DNA of 64,000 bases, taken from NCBI RefSeq assembly GCF_900116605.1, contig NZ_FPBC01000005.1:264450-328449 (forward strand), read 5' to 3'. The stretch is from Pseudomonas marincola. GTDB lineage: Bacteria; Pseudomonadota; Gammaproteobacteria; Pseudomonadales; Pseudomonadaceae. The position numbers and the translations under genes were made by a program. Shown piece after piece: positions 15,620 through 25,046 of the stretch; the stretch's first letter is position 1; each line of letters starts with the position of its first letter. The notes below the pieces were generated by a model that did no database searches, was not told the DNA's origin, and saw only the letters and a list, made by a program, of their open reading frames with translations.

Positions 15620-16744
15620 ATGAGTGCAGAGAACAAGGTATTAATCGTAGGCGGTGGCATTGGCGGTCTGTGCGCCGCAATCGCCCTGCGCCGCAAAGGC
15701 GTTGCAGTCGATCTGGTCGAGCTTAAAGCAGAGTGGACTGTCTACGGTGTCGGCATCATCCAGCAGAGCAACGTTGTTCGCGAAATGGCCAAGCTGGGCG
15801 TTCTCGATGGTTATCTCGATGCTGCTTATGCATTCGAAGACGTCACCATCAACACCACCTCCGGCCAGCAACTGGCACGCATTCCCGGCCAGCGTCTGGC
15901 CGGCCCGGAATACCCGGCCAACGTGGGCATCTCACGCCTTGCGCTGCACAAGGTGCTCAGCGAAACCGCTATTGAACTCGGCACTCAGGTTCGTTTGGGG
16001 CTTTCGGTTGAAACCCTCGACGAGGATGCCGACGGCGTAAACGTGCAATTCACCGATGGCACGCAGGGTCGTTACAGCCTGGTAGTGGGCGCTGATGGAT
16101 TGTTCTCGAAAGTACGCGGCCTGTTGTTTGGCGATAAATACCAGCCGCGTTTCACCGGCCAGTCCGTCTGGCGCTACAACTTCCCGCGCACCGCAGAAAT
16201 CGATCATCTGGCCAATTACATGGGCCCGGCAGGCAATGCTGGATTGGTGCCGCTGGCCGATGACCTGATGTACATGTTCGTGACCTCGCATGAGCCGAAC
16301 AACCCGTGGATGGACAAGAGCGTGCTGGCGGCTGAAATGCGCAAGCGCCTGAGCGGCTTCGAAGGTTTGATCGGCGAGCTGCGTGAGCAGATCACGGACG
16401 GCGAACAGGTGGTCTACAAACCGCTCGAAGTGGTGTTTGTCGATGAGCCCTGGTATCGCGGTCGCGTTCTGCTGATCGGTGATGCGGCTCACGCCACCAC
16501 GCCACATCTGGGGCAGGGCGCAGGCATGGCCATCGAAGATGCAGTGGTTCTCAGCGAGGAACTGACTGCAGGCGGTTCTCTCGAGCAGCAACTGCAACGG
16601 TTCATGGCGCGCCGTTTTGAGCGCTGCAAGTACATCGCAGAGAGCTCGGTGCTGGCCGGCGATAAAGAAATTGCGCATGACCGCGAGTTCGATCGCATCG
16701 GCCTGGTTAAACAGATGCTTGCCCGTACGGCTGAGCCTATCTAA
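15620..16744 (+). CDS. FAD-dependent aromatic monooxygenase (group A flavoprotein hydroxylase)
   Basis: The 374-aa product has the GxGxxG dinucleotide motif at the N-terminus (VLIVGGGIGGLCAA, residues 8-20). It also has the DG motif (VGADGLFSKVRG) and the GD motif (LLIGDAAHATTPHLGQGAGMA). It resembles salicylate, 3-hydroxybenzoate and 6-hydroxynicotinate hydroxylases. It would use NAD(P)H and O2 to hydroxylate an aromatic ring, possibly with decarboxylation. ATG 15620 was chosen because the FAD motif then lies at the usual distance; an in-frame ATG at 15554 is less likely. It is the first gene after promoter copy D and probably supplies the diol or triol for the VOC dioxygenase. Confidence 0.9.
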   Translation: MSAENKVLIVGGGIGGLCAAIALRRKGVAVDLVELKAEWTVYGVGIIQQSNVVREMAKLGVLDGYLDAAYAFEDVTINTTSGQQLARIPGQRLAGPEYPANVGISRLALHKVLSETAIELGTQVRLGLSVETLDEDADGVNVQFTDGTQGRYSLVVGADGLFSKVRGLLFGDKYQPRFTGQSVWRYNFPRTAEIDHLANYMGPAGNAGLVPLADDLMYMFVTSHEPNNPWMDKSVLAAEMRKRLSGFEGLIGELREQITDGEQVVYKPLEVVFVDEPWYRGRVLLIGDAAHATTPHLGQGAGMAIEDAVVLSEELTAGGSLEQQLQRFMARRFERCKYIAESSVLAGDKEIAHDREFDRIGLVKQMLARTAEPI

Positions 16745-16864
16745 ACCACCGCAAAACAACGCTTTTACCGTGCATACCCGGCTTGGGTAGGGGCCTTCCT
16801 TGCCCCGCTCAAGTCGGAAACCTGTAAGAACCAACGCATAAAAACAATAAAGAGGGCTACACCG

Positions 16865-18526
16865 ATGTCATATCGCAACATCGCTGCGTCTCGCTACGCA
16901 CCCTTCACCCTGTCCCTTGCTGCAATGCTGGTGCTTGGCGCGCCCACTGCTCAGGCGTTTCAGATCAATACCGGTAATCCGGATTTTGGCCTGCGCTGGG
17001 ACAACACCGTCAAATACAGCGCCGCCTGGCGTGTTAAGGATCAGAGCAGCCGCCTGACTGAAGGCCCCGTTGCGCGGAACCAGGACGACGGTGACCGTAA
17101 CTTCGACAAGGGCCTGATCTCCAATCGTCTCGATCTGTTGTCTGAACTGGACATGTCGTTCGGCGACTTTGGTGCGCGTATCAGCGGCGCTGCCTGGTAC
17201 GACACCGAATACCAGAAAGACACCGACGCCGATGATCCCCTGCGGGCCAACCAGCGCTCTGTTGCGTATGACGAGTTCACCGATGACACCCGTCATTTGC
17301 ATGGCGGCGATGGTGAAATTCTTGATGCATTCGTCTACTGGAATGGCGAGCTTGCCGAACGCGCTATGTCGGTTCGCGCCGGTCGTCATGACCTGGTCTG
17401 GGGTGAGAGCCTGTTCTTCGGTGCCAACGGTATTGCCGGTGGTATGGCCCCGGTCGACGTTGTGAAAGCGGTATCGGTGCCTAACACCCAGTTCAAGGAA
17501 ATTGTTCGCCCGGTTAATCAACTCTCGACAACTTATCAGTTGACGGACGATGTATCGCTCGGCGCCTACTACCAGTTGGAATGGGAAGAGACCCGTCTGC
17601 CGGGCTCGGGTAGCTACTTCTCGGTGAGTGACACCATCGGTGAAGGTAACGAGCGACTGCTCACTGGCGCTGTATTGCCTAATGGCCAGAAGGTTGCGTT
17701 TTGGCATAGCAACGATAAAGAAGCGCGCAGTTCAGGGCAGGGCGGTTTGCAGCTGCGCTATGCAGCAGAAACTGTGGACTACGGTTTCTACGCTATTCAG
17801 TACCACGACAAAACCCCGAAGCTTTACCTCAAGCAACCCACCGGCCCTGTCAATTTCCAGACTGGCAAACTCAGCGAATACTACTGGGTATACCCGGAAG
17901 ACATCCAAGCCCTGGGCGCCAGCTTCTCGACAACTTCCGGCGAGTTCAACTGGGCGGGTGAAGCCTCGATGCGCTGGAACATGCCGCTGGTATCCAACGG
18001 TGTAACCATCGCGCCAGGGCAAGCCGCAGACAACAACGATGACGCGCTATACGCAATCGGCCGCACGGCGCACGTCAACCTCAACTTCCTCGCAACGTTT
18101 GGTCCTTCGTTTATCTCCGAAGAGTCGGCAATGGTCGGCGAACTGGCCTGGAACCGTTTGCTCAGCGTGACCGACAACCGCGAACAGCTTTCACCGAAAG
18201 CGACTGACGATGGCGTTGGTATGAAGCTGGTGTTCACCCCAACCTATCGCCAGATCTATCCGGGCATCGATTTGAGTGTGCCGATGGGCATCAGCTACTT
18301 CCCGATGGGCAAGTCGGCGGTGGTCAGCTCGTTTGGGCCTGATCGCGGCGGTGATTTGAACATCGGCGTCACCGCGACCTATCTCGACCGCGTAACCTTC
18401 GGCCTTAGTTACACCCACTACTACGGACCAGAAGACACCAACCTCGACGGGCAGACGCACTTCAATTTTGAGCAGTCGCTGAAAGACCGTGACTACGTCG
18501 CCTTCAACGTTAAAACCACTTTCTAA
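16865..18526 (+). CDS. DUF1302 outer-membrane protein
   Basis: A 553-aa protein with a signal peptide (cleavage near AQA-F, residue 32). It then shows the DUF1302 pattern FQINTGNPDFGLRWDNTVKYSAAWRV and many amphipathic strands, and ends in VKTTF with a terminal aromatic residue, all typical of a large outer-membrane beta-barrel. DUF1302 genes regularly occur just before DUF1329 genes in clusters for hydrophobic aromatic or steroid substrates. A role in moving the substrate through the outer membrane is inferred from that. The 120-bp gap to the monooxygenase holds a weak GGGGC/GCCCC hairpin but no clear new promoter. Confidence 0.9.
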   Translation: MSYRNIAASRYAPFTLSLAAMLVLGAPTAQAFQINTGNPDFGLRWDNTVKYSAAWRVKDQSSRLTEGPVARNQDDGDRNFDKGLISNRLDLLSELDMSFGDFGARISGAAWYDTEYQKDTDADDPLRANQRSVAYDEFTDDTRHLHGGDGEILDAFVYWNGELAERAMSVRAGRHDLVWGESLFFGANGIAGGMAPVDVVKAVSVPNTQFKEIVRPVNQLSTTYQLTDDVSLGAYYQLEWEETRLPGSGSYFSVSDTIGEGNERLLTGAVLPNGQKVAFWHSNDKEARSSGQGGLQLRYAAETVDYGFYAIQYHDKTPKLYLKQPTGPVNFQTGKLSEYYWVYPEDIQALGASFSTTSGEFNWAGEASMRWNMPLVSNGVTIAPGQAADNNDDALYAIGRTAHVNLNFLATFGPSFISEESAMVGELAWNRLLSVTDNREQLSPKATDDGVGMKLVFTPTYRQIYPGIDLSVPMGISYFPMGKSAVVSSFGPDRGGDLNIGVTATYLDRVTFGLSYTHYYGPEDTNLDGQTHFNFEQSLKDRDYVAFNVKTTF

Positions 18527-18538
18527 GAGGACGTGAGA

Positions 18539-19912
18539 ATGACTACCCAGTTCAAACTCAAGGCTTTGTGCTTTGCCGTGCTGACCAGCCTGGCCGTCAG
18601 CGCCTCGCCAGCTTTTGCAGCCACTGCTGAAGAAGCCGCCCAGCTGGGCAAGAACTTGACGCCGATGGGCGCAGAGAAAGCCGGTAATGCCGACGGCACA
18701 ATTCCCGCTTGGGATGGTGGCTATACCAAGGTTGATCCGGCCTACAAACAAGGTGGCAAGCGCCTTGACCCGTTCGTAGCGGAAAAGCCGTTGTTCAGCA
18801 TCACCGCCCAGAACATGGCGCAATACGCCGACAAGCTGAGCGATGGCACTAAGGCGATGTTTGCCAAGTATCCAGAAACCTACCGCGTCGATGTCTACCC
18901 GACTCACCGGACTGCGGCAGCACCGCAATGGGTGTATGACAACGTCGCGAAGAACGCCGTTAACGCGACACTGGTTGACAGCAGCGCTGGGCGAATTCCG
19001 CAGGGCGCTTACGGTGGCGTGCCATTCCCGATCCCGAAAGACGGAACCGAGGCTATCTGGAACCACATCCTCAACTGGCGTGGCACCTCGGTTTCGATGC
19101 ATTTCCGTCACTACCTGATGACCGCAGATGGTACTCAGGTAATGACCACGGACGGTAAAGCCATTCAGGAAATGCCGTACTACTACCCGGAAGGGTCTGC
19201 CGAGAAGTTTGAAGGTGATTACTGGCTGTTCCGCCTGCTGAACGTCGGCCCGCCAATCCGCGCCGGTGAGCAGATCATGGGGCGTACCAACCTCAACGGT
19301 GACAAGTCGCAGGCTCACGTTTATCTGGCTGGCCAGCGCCGCGTGCGCAAACTGCCAAACGCCTGCTGCGACACGCCTACACCTGCTACCGCCGGGGTGA
19401 TGAGCTTCGACGAATTGTCGGTGTTCCAAGGCCGAATCGATCGTTTCAACTGGAAGTTGATCGGCAAGAAAGAGATGTATGTGCCTTACAACGACAACAA
19501 GGTGCAGACCGCAGCCAAGCCCGAAGACCTGTTTGCCAAGCATCACATGAACCCGGATTACGTGCGTTGGGAACTGCACCGCGTTTGGGTGGTTGAAGCA
19601 GATCTGGCACCGGGCAAACGTCACCAGTTGCCGAAAGGGCGCTACTACCTCGACGAAGACACCTGGCAGGCCATGTTGGGTGACCGCTGGGATGCTAACG
19701 GCCAGCTGGCCAAAACCCTGTGGGCGCTGCCTGCGGTTATGCCGGATATCCCGGCTCACGCCACCTTGTCTTCGGGTTTCTACGACCTGACATCCGGCGC
19801 CTGGTTTATCCAGAACGTTTACACCGGGTTGCCAGAGCAGTACGGCGTGGTTGATCGCTACAGAAAATCCGAGTTCTCGCCAGCCGCGATGGCCGGGCAG
19901 GGCGTGCGGTAA
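18539..19912 (+). CDS. DUF1329 periplasmic/outer-membrane-associated protein
   Basis: A 457-aa secreted protein with a signal peptide (cleavage after AFA, residue about 28). The family start is EAAQLGKNLTPMGAEKAGNADGTIPAWDGG, and the DUF1329 core includes RRVRKLPNACCDTP and the later TWQAMLGDRWDANGQL. The fold is thought to be LolB-like. The ATG at 18539 has AGAGGA 8 bp before it; a GTG six bases earlier is possible. It partners with DUF1302 and lies 12 bp after it. A lipid- or substrate-carrying function between the membranes is inferred. Confidence 0.9.
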   Translation: MTTQFKLKALCFAVLTSLAVSASPAFAATAEEAAQLGKNLTPMGAEKAGNADGTIPAWDGGYTKVDPAYKQGGKRLDPFVAEKPLFSITAQNMAQYADKLSDGTKAMFAKYPETYRVDVYPTHRTAAAPQWVYDNVAKNAVNATLVDSSAGRIPQGAYGGVPFPIPKDGTEAIWNHILNWRGTSVSMHFRHYLMTADGTQVMTTDGKAIQEMPYYYPEGSAEKFEGDYWLFRLLNVGPPIRAGEQIMGRTNLNGDKSQAHVYLAGQRRVRKLPNACCDTPTPATAGVMSFDELSVFQGRIDRFNWKLIGKKEMYVPYNDNKVQTAAKPEDLFAKHHMNPDYVRWELHRVWVVEADLAPGKRHQLPKGRYYLDEDTWQAMLGDRWDANGQLAKTLWALPAVMPDIPAHATLSSGFYDLTSGAWFIQNVYTGLPEQYGVVDRYRKSEFSPAAMAGQGVR

Positions 19913-19930
19913 AGCAGTTGCTTGATGTTC

Positions 19931-19952
19931 GGGGCCAGCCTTTGCTGGCCCC
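19931..19952 (+). other. Intra-operon GC-rich hairpin
   Basis: GGGGCCAGC (19931-19939), loop CTTT, GCTGGCCCC (19944-19952): nine perfect pairs with a tetraloop, extended by GCAGT and ACTGC flanks. No T-tract follows directly. It is probably an mRNA stability or partial-termination element between the DUF1329 and YCF48 genes. Confidence 0.5.
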
Positions 19953-19981
19953 ACTGCAAGACGCGTTTTTTGAGGTCAATA

Positions 19982-21148
19982 ATGAAAATAAAATCGCCCA
20001 CCAATGGCCTGATTGTGGCCTTGGCTTTGTGTGCTAATAGCCTGGTCTGCCAAGCGGCTATGCCAGCTGCCGGTTCACCGTTGACGACCGCTGCCATGCA
20101 CGTGGCTGCCCCGGCAAAAGCCGTGCTGATCGATCTGGCACGTGCCGGCTCGCGTTTGGTTGCGGTGGGTGAGCGGGGTCTGGTGCTGGTCTCTGACGAC
20201 AATGGCCAGAGCTGGAAACAAGTACCGGTGCCTGTTTCGGTGAGCCTTACAGCCGTGCAGTTTGCCGATGCCAAACATGGCTGGGCAATCGGTCACGCCG
20301 GGGTCGTGTTGGCGACGGTTGATGGTGGCGAAAGCTGGAAATTGCAACTCAGCGGCCTGGACGCCGCCAATATTGAACTTGAAGCCGCGCGCAAAGACTT
20401 GCTCGCAGTGACGACAGCCGCCGCGGTGAATACAAGCGACGCTACGGCCGTCGATGAACAAACGCTGGACTCAACCGCAGTCGATAACGCCGATCTGCGC
20501 GTTCAAAACGCCGAACGCTTGATTGCGGACGGCCCGGACAAGCCATTTCTGGCTATCCACTTCACTGATTCCAAGCATGGGCTGATCGCCGGTGCTTACG
20601 GCATGTTGCTGCAAACCAACGACGGCGGTGCCAGCTGGCAGTCGCTGGTTGGTCATGTCGACAATCCGATGGGGGTGCATTTGTATGCAATCGCCCAGCA
20701 CGGTAATGACTGGTACCTCGCGGGCGAGCAAGGCTTTGTGGCCCGTTCCAGCGATGCGGGCCAGTCATTCGTGCAACTCGAAAGCCCTTACGAGGGCAGC
20801 TTTTTCACCGCGCACGTTACGGATGACGGCGCCCTGGTCGTGGCCGGTCTGAAAGGTCACGCGTTTATTTCCCACGACAGCGGCCAGTCCTTTGAGCTGA
20901 TGCCTGTGCCAATGCCGGTTTCTTTCAGCGACTCCACGCAACTGGCAGACGGTCGCACCTTGCTGGCCAATCAGGCCGGCGGGTTGTTCTTCAGCGATGC
21001 CAAGGCGGGCGCTGCTTTGCAAATGTTTGGCAAGCCACTGGGTAAGCCAGTCGCGAGTTTGGTCCAGGCTGCCGATGGCAGTGTGGTTGTTGCCGGGTTT
21101 ACCGGATTGTTGCGCTTGGCGCAGCCATCCACTGCTGTGACGGAGTGA
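19982..21148 (+). CDS. YCF48/photosystem-II-stability-like beta-propeller protein
   Basis: A 388-aa secreted protein (ATG 19982, signal peptide ending near CQA). It has repeated blades of the YCF48/BNR type, such as VGERGLVLVSDDNGQSWKQ, IGHAGVVLATVDGGESWKL, AGAYGMLLQTNDGGASWQS and ISHDSGQSFEL. In aromatic and steroid clusters a YCF48 protein stands between DUF1329 and an RND exporter, as here. It is probably a periplasmic partner of that transporter. It ends 4 bp before the RND start. Confidence 0.85.
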   Translation: MKIKSPTNGLIVALALCANSLVCQAAMPAAGSPLTTAAMHVAAPAKAVLIDLARAGSRLVAVGERGLVLVSDDNGQSWKQVPVPVSVSLTAVQFADAKHGWAIGHAGVVLATVDGGESWKLQLSGLDAANIELEAARKDLLAVTTAAAVNTSDATAVDEQTLDSTAVDNADLRVQNAERLIADGPDKPFLAIHFTDSKHGLIAGAYGMLLQTNDGGASWQSLVGHVDNPMGVHLYAIAQHGNDWYLAGEQGFVARSSDAGQSFVQLESPYEGSFFTAHVTDDGALVVAGLKGHAFISHDSGQSFELMPVPMPVSFSDSTQLADGRTLLANQAGGLFFSDAKAGAALQMFGKPLGKPVASLVQAADGSVVVAGFTGLLRLAQPSTAVTE

Positions 21149-21152
21149 GGTT

Positions 21153-23630
21153 ATGAAGTCCTCAAACAGTTTCAACGCCAGTGACATGGCCGATTTCGAC
21201 CCACGCTCTGGCTCGGTTCTTGAGCGCGCGCTGTTCAACCACCGGATTTGGGTTCTGCTGGTGTGTTTAATCACCACGGTGGTGCTGGGCTTTCAGACAT
21301 CCCGCGTGGAGCTGAATGCCAGCTTCGAGAAAATGATCCCGACGCAACACCCCTATATTGCCAACTATCTGGATCACCAGCGTGAGTTGAGTGGGTTGGG
21401 TAATGCGCTGCGCATTGCTGTCGCCAATAAAAAGGGTGATATCTACGACGCTGACTACCTGAAAACCTTGCAGCAACTGAGCGATCAGATCTACCTGCTG
21501 CCAGGTGTTGACCGCGCTTACATGAAGTCGCTCTGGACCCCGGCAACCCGCTGGGTCGCGGTGACGGAAGAGGGCCTGGATGGCGGCCCGGTCATCCCCG
21601 ATGAATACGACGGCAAGGCGCAAAGCCTCGCCCAGTTACGGCGCAATGTGCAGCAGTCCAACGAGATCGGCCAACTGGTCGCGTTTGATCAGCGCTCAAG
21701 CATTATCTATGTGCCGCTGCTGGCGAAAACGCCGGACGGCAAAGCGCTCGACTATTCAGTACTGTCCGAGCAACTCGAAGCGCTGCGTGCAAAGTATTCA
21801 AGCGACTCGATCGATATCCACATTACCGGCTTCGCCAAGAAGGTCGGCGACCTGATCGCCGGCCTCAAGCAAATTGTGCTGTTCTTCATCGTCGCGATCC
21901 TGATCACCACGGTGGTGCTGTACTGGTACACCCGCTGCGTTCGCAGCACCTTGTTGGTGGTGTTCTGTTCGTTGGTGGCGGTGGTCTGGCAGCTCGGTTT
22001 GTTGCCGATTCTCGGCTACCAACTCGATCCGTACTCGGTACTGGTGCCGTTTCTGGTGTTCGCCATCGGCATGAGTCACGGCGCACAGAAAATGAACGGC
22101 ATCATGCAGGACATCGGTCGCGGCATGCACCGGGTGGTCGCTGCGCGCTTCACCTTCCGCCGTTTATTCCTGGCGGGTCTGACTGCACTGCTGTGTGATG
22201 CCGTGGGCTTCGCGGTGCTGATGATCATCAAGATTGAGGTGATTCAGGATCTGGCGCTGATCGCCAGTATCGGTGTGGCCGTGCTGATCTTCACCAACCT
22301 GATCCTGCTGCCTGTTCTGCTTTCGTATGTAGGCGTGAGCCCGCGTGCCGCGCAGCTGAGCCTGAAGAGCGAGCAAGCCGAGCAATCCGGTCAGCAGCGT
22401 CATGCGTTCTGGCGCTTTCTCGACCTGTTCACCCAGCGTCGCTGGGCGTCCATCTGTGTGGCAGCAAGCCTGGCGCTGGCGGTATTCGGTTTCATGGTTA
22501 GTGAGCATTTGAGCATCGGTGACCTCGATGCCGGTGCGCCGGAACTGCGTCCGGATTCACGTTACAACCGTGACGATGCCTTCCTTACCGAGAAGTACGG
22601 GGCCAGCAGTGACCTGTTCGCGGTCATGGTCAAAACCCCGGCCGGTGCGTGCGCCCGTTACGACATTCTCAACAAGGTCGATAACCTCGACTGGCAACTG
22701 CGCAGCTTGCCGGGTGTCGACTCGACCAACTCGCTGGCGTTGCTCAACCGACGGATGCTGGTGGGCTTCAGCGAGGGCAGCGCCAAGTGGTACGAGCTGC
22801 AGAACAACCAGGCGATGCTCAACATGATCACCGCCAGTGCGCCGCGTGGTCTGTACAACGAAAACTGTAGCTTGCTGACGCTGTACGCCTACCTGACCGA
22901 CCACAAAGCCGCGACGCTGACGCGCCTGGTCGATCATGTTGAAGCCTTTTCCGCTGCGAATAACACCGATGAAGTGCAGTTCATGTTGGCCGCAGGCAGC
23001 GCTGGCATCGAAGCGGCCACCAACATCGTGGTTAAGCAGGCCAACCGCGAGATGCTGATCTGGGTGTACGCCGCGGTGATCCTGCTGTGCCTGGTTACCT
23101 TCCGTTCGTGGCGCGCCACGGTGTGCGCGGTAATCCCGCTGATGCTCACCTCGATTCTGTGCGAAGCATTGATGGTCTGGCTGAACATCGGCGTCAAGGT
23201 CGCGACTTTGCCAGTAATCGCACTCGGTGTGGGCATTGGCGTGGACTACGCGCTGTATGTCATGAGCATCATGCTCGCGCATCTGCGCCGTGGTGAGAGC
23301 CTGTCCGAGTCTTACTACAACGCGTTGCTGTCGACCGGCAAGGTGGTGATGCTCACTGGTGTGACGCTGGCGATTGGTGTGGCGACGTGGATTCTTTCGC
23401 CGATCAAATTCCAGGCCGACATGGGCGTGCTGCTGGCCTTCATGTTCATCTGGAACATGGTAGGAGCACTGATTCTGCTGCCGGCACTGGCGTACTTCCT
23501 GTTGCCGAGCAAGGTCAGCGAGCAAGCCGCAAATACTGCTGATAAACCGTCGGTAAACGGCCAACCCACAACTAAATCACAGACCACGGTCGATGTTGCG
23601 CCACTGGCGCGCAGCGTCTCGCCGACCTGA
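21153..23630 (+). CDS. RND-superfamily transporter (MMPL/HAE3-like)
   Basis: An 825-aa inner-membrane protein with two repeats of one plus five transmembrane helices (first helix near residues 30-48; clusters at about 230-390 and 640-790), separated by periplasmic loops. Conserved MMPL motifs are seen (GMSHGAQKMNGIMQDIG and GIGVDYALYVMS). It lacks the length and the tripartite partners of AcrB-type pumps and fits the hopanoid/lipid-type single-protein RND carriers. In the DUF1302-DUF1329-YCF48-RND quartet it probably moves a hydrophobic substrate or intermediate. Direction is unknown. Confidence 0.9.
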   Translation: MKSSNSFNASDMADFDPRSGSVLERALFNHRIWVLLVCLITTVVLGFQTSRVELNASFEKMIPTQHPYIANYLDHQRELSGLGNALRIAVANKKGDIYDADYLKTLQQLSDQIYLLPGVDRAYMKSLWTPATRWVAVTEEGLDGGPVIPDEYDGKAQSLAQLRRNVQQSNEIGQLVAFDQRSSIIYVPLLAKTPDGKALDYSVLSEQLEALRAKYSSDSIDIHITGFAKKVGDLIAGLKQIVLFFIVAILITTVVLYWYTRCVRSTLLVVFCSLVAVVWQLGLLPILGYQLDPYSVLVPFLVFAIGMSHGAQKMNGIMQDIGRGMHRVVAARFTFRRLFLAGLTALLCDAVGFAVLMIIKIEVIQDLALIASIGVAVLIFTNLILLPVLLSYVGVSPRAAQLSLKSEQAEQSGQQRHAFWRFLDLFTQRRWASICVAASLALAVFGFMVSEHLSIGDLDAGAPELRPDSRYNRDDAFLTEKYGASSDLFAVMVKTPAGACARYDILNKVDNLDWQLRSLPGVDSTNSLALLNRRMLVGFSEGSAKWYELQNNQAMLNMITASAPRGLYNENCSLLTLYAYLTDHKAATLTRLVDHVEAFSAANNTDEVQFMLAAGSAGIEAATNIVVKQANREMLIWVYAAVILLCLVTFRSWRATVCAVIPLMLTSILCEALMVWLNIGVKVATLPVIALGVGIGVDYALYVMSIMLAHLRRGESLSESYYNALLSTGKVVMLTGVTLAIGVATWILSPIKFQADMGVLLAFMFIWNMVGALILLPALAYFLLPSKVSEQAANTADKPSVNGQPTTKSQTTVDVAPLARSVSPT

Positions 23631-23670
23631 TTGCGTGTAACGACCCAACAATAACAAGAGTGAACCTGAG

Positions 23671-23781
23671 ATGAATCGAGCAATTGCCTTAAGCCAGGGT
23701 TTCTGGAGCGTGTTGGTTTTTGGTTTGGCCGCTTACGGCGCGGCTGTGTGTGGTATCAGCCAGCAAGAGGAAAACCAATGA
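23671..23781 (+). CDS. 36-aa single-pass membrane microprotein coupled to the MFS gene
   Basis: An ORF of 37 codons begins MNRAIALSQGFWSVLVFG and ends ISQQEENQ. It holds one hydrophobic helix (residues about 11-29) with a short basic N-terminus and an acidic tail. Its stop overlaps the start of the MFS transporter (ATGA at 23778-23781), the junction expected for translational coupling. The ribosome-binding site is weak (GAACCTGAG). It may be an accessory peptide of the transporter or only a coupling leader. The family is not recognised. Codon use resembles its neighbours. Confidence 0.6.
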   Translation: MNRAIALSQGFWSVLVFGLAAYGAAVCGISQQEENQ

Positions 23782-24992
23782 GCAGCGTGCGTCAGGCGGG
23801 TTTGCCGCAGTCATTGTTGTTGCTGTTGGGCAGCTGTTTGCCCGTGTTGGGCGCGGTATTGTTGGCGCCGGTGTTGCCGCGTATGCAGGCGCATTTTGCC
23901 GAAACCCCGGGCGCTCAGGTACTGGTGCCGATTGCCCTGACATTACCGGCGCTGGTCATCGCTTTACTGGCCCCATTCGCCGGCGTAATTGCCGACCGTC
24001 TGGGCCGTAAATCCCTGCTGCTGGGTGCAATGCTGTTGTATTCGGTGTGCGGCGTGTTGCCCTTGTGGCTTGAGTCGCTTGAGGCAATCGTGGTCAGTCG
24101 CGCCGGTATCGGCCTGGCAGAAGCCGCGATCATGACCTGCTGCACCACGCTCATGGGTGATTACTACGACGGGGCACGGCGCGAGCGGCTGTTCGCCTTG
24201 CAAATGGTTGCCACTTCGTTGTCGGCTGCCATTTTCATGGGGCTGGGTGGCGCGCTGGGTGAGAGCGGCTGGCGTACACCGTTTGTCCTGTATGCGGTGG
24301 GTTTGGTTTTTCTACCTTTGATGGCCAAATTGCTGTGGGAGCCGGTTGCGCAAGGCGCCGGGGCGCTGCTGGAGAAGTCCGCACAACAAGCATTTCCGTG
24401 GGGCACGTTGGCACCTTTATATGTGCTGACTTTTCTGGCCGGGTTGAGCCTGTTCATTGTACCGGTGCAGGCGGGTTATCTGCTTAACCTGCTGCATGTC
24501 GATGCGCCCAAGCAAATCGGCATGACCATGGGTGCCAATCAACTCGGCGTACTGGCGGGGGCACTGAGCTTCCGCGTGCTCAGCGGTTTGGCCAGCCATC
24601 GCCAACTGCTGCTGGCCTTTGCGCTCGCAGGGCTCGGCGGTCTGCTCATGGCGCTGTCCACCAGCCACGCCATGGTTGTGGTGGCCGTGCTGATCAATGG
24701 GCTGGGCATTGGTCTGATGCTGCCGACCCTGATCACCTGGATTATGTCGCACGTCGATTTCTTCCAGCGCGGCCGCGCGGCGGGCATGTTCACTGCCGCC
24801 TTGTTCGCAGGTGAGTTTGTCAGCCCGCTGGCAGTGCTGGCGATCACTGGCGGGGTCAACGACACACTGCCGACCGCACTGGCTGTGATCGCCGTGGCGC
24901 AGTTGCTGATCGCATTGCTGTGCCTGTTTCTGCCGCGACTGACGGCCACTAAAGCCCCCGCGATGAGTGTTGAGAATCTGGCTCAGCACTGA
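23778..24992 (+). CDS. MFS transporter
   Basis: A 404-aa protein with 12 predicted helices. The MFS signature between helices 2 and 3 reads GVIADRLGRKSLL, and helix 4 carries SRAGIGLAEAAIMT. ATG 23778 overlaps the microprotein stop. It is a candidate importer of the pathway's aromatic substrate through the inner membrane, or an exporter of a toxic intermediate. The family position, near the metabolite/drug:H+ type, does not decide this. Confidence 0.9.
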   Translation: MSSVRQAGLPQSLLLLLGSCLPVLGAVLLAPVLPRMQAHFAETPGAQVLVPIALTLPALVIALLAPFAGVIADRLGRKSLLLGAMLLYSVCGVLPLWLESLEAIVVSRAGIGLAEAAIMTCCTTLMGDYYDGARRERLFALQMVATSLSAAIFMGLGGALGESGWRTPFVLYAVGLVFLPLMAKLLWEPVAQGAGALLEKSAQQAFPWGTLAPLYVLTFLAGLSLFIVPVQAGYLLNLLHVDAPKQIGMTMGANQLGVLAGALSFRVLSGLASHRQLLLAFALAGLGGLLMALSTSHAMVVVAVLINGLGIGLMLPTLITWIMSHVDFFQRGRAAGMFTAALFAGEFVSPLAVLAITGGVNDTLPTALAVIAVAQLLIALLCLFLPRLTATKAPAMSVENLAQH

Positions 24993-25046
24993 GCATTTGC
25001 ACCCGCAAGTACGGGCATCCGCTACTCGATTGATAAGGTGTTTTTG

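Noticed and set aside
18191..19954. A 587-codon open frame antisense to the DUF1329 and DUF1302 genes
   Set aside because: It mirrors a gene with clear signal peptide and family motifs, lacks a ribosome-binding site and shows no recognisable domain. It is a by-product of codon bias on the other strand.
24980..25046. CATCCGCTACTCGATT before the nitroreductase gene, resembling the right half of the shared promoter element
   Set aside because: No GGTATCG dyad stands upstream, so it is probably chance; the gene is within a co-directional run.
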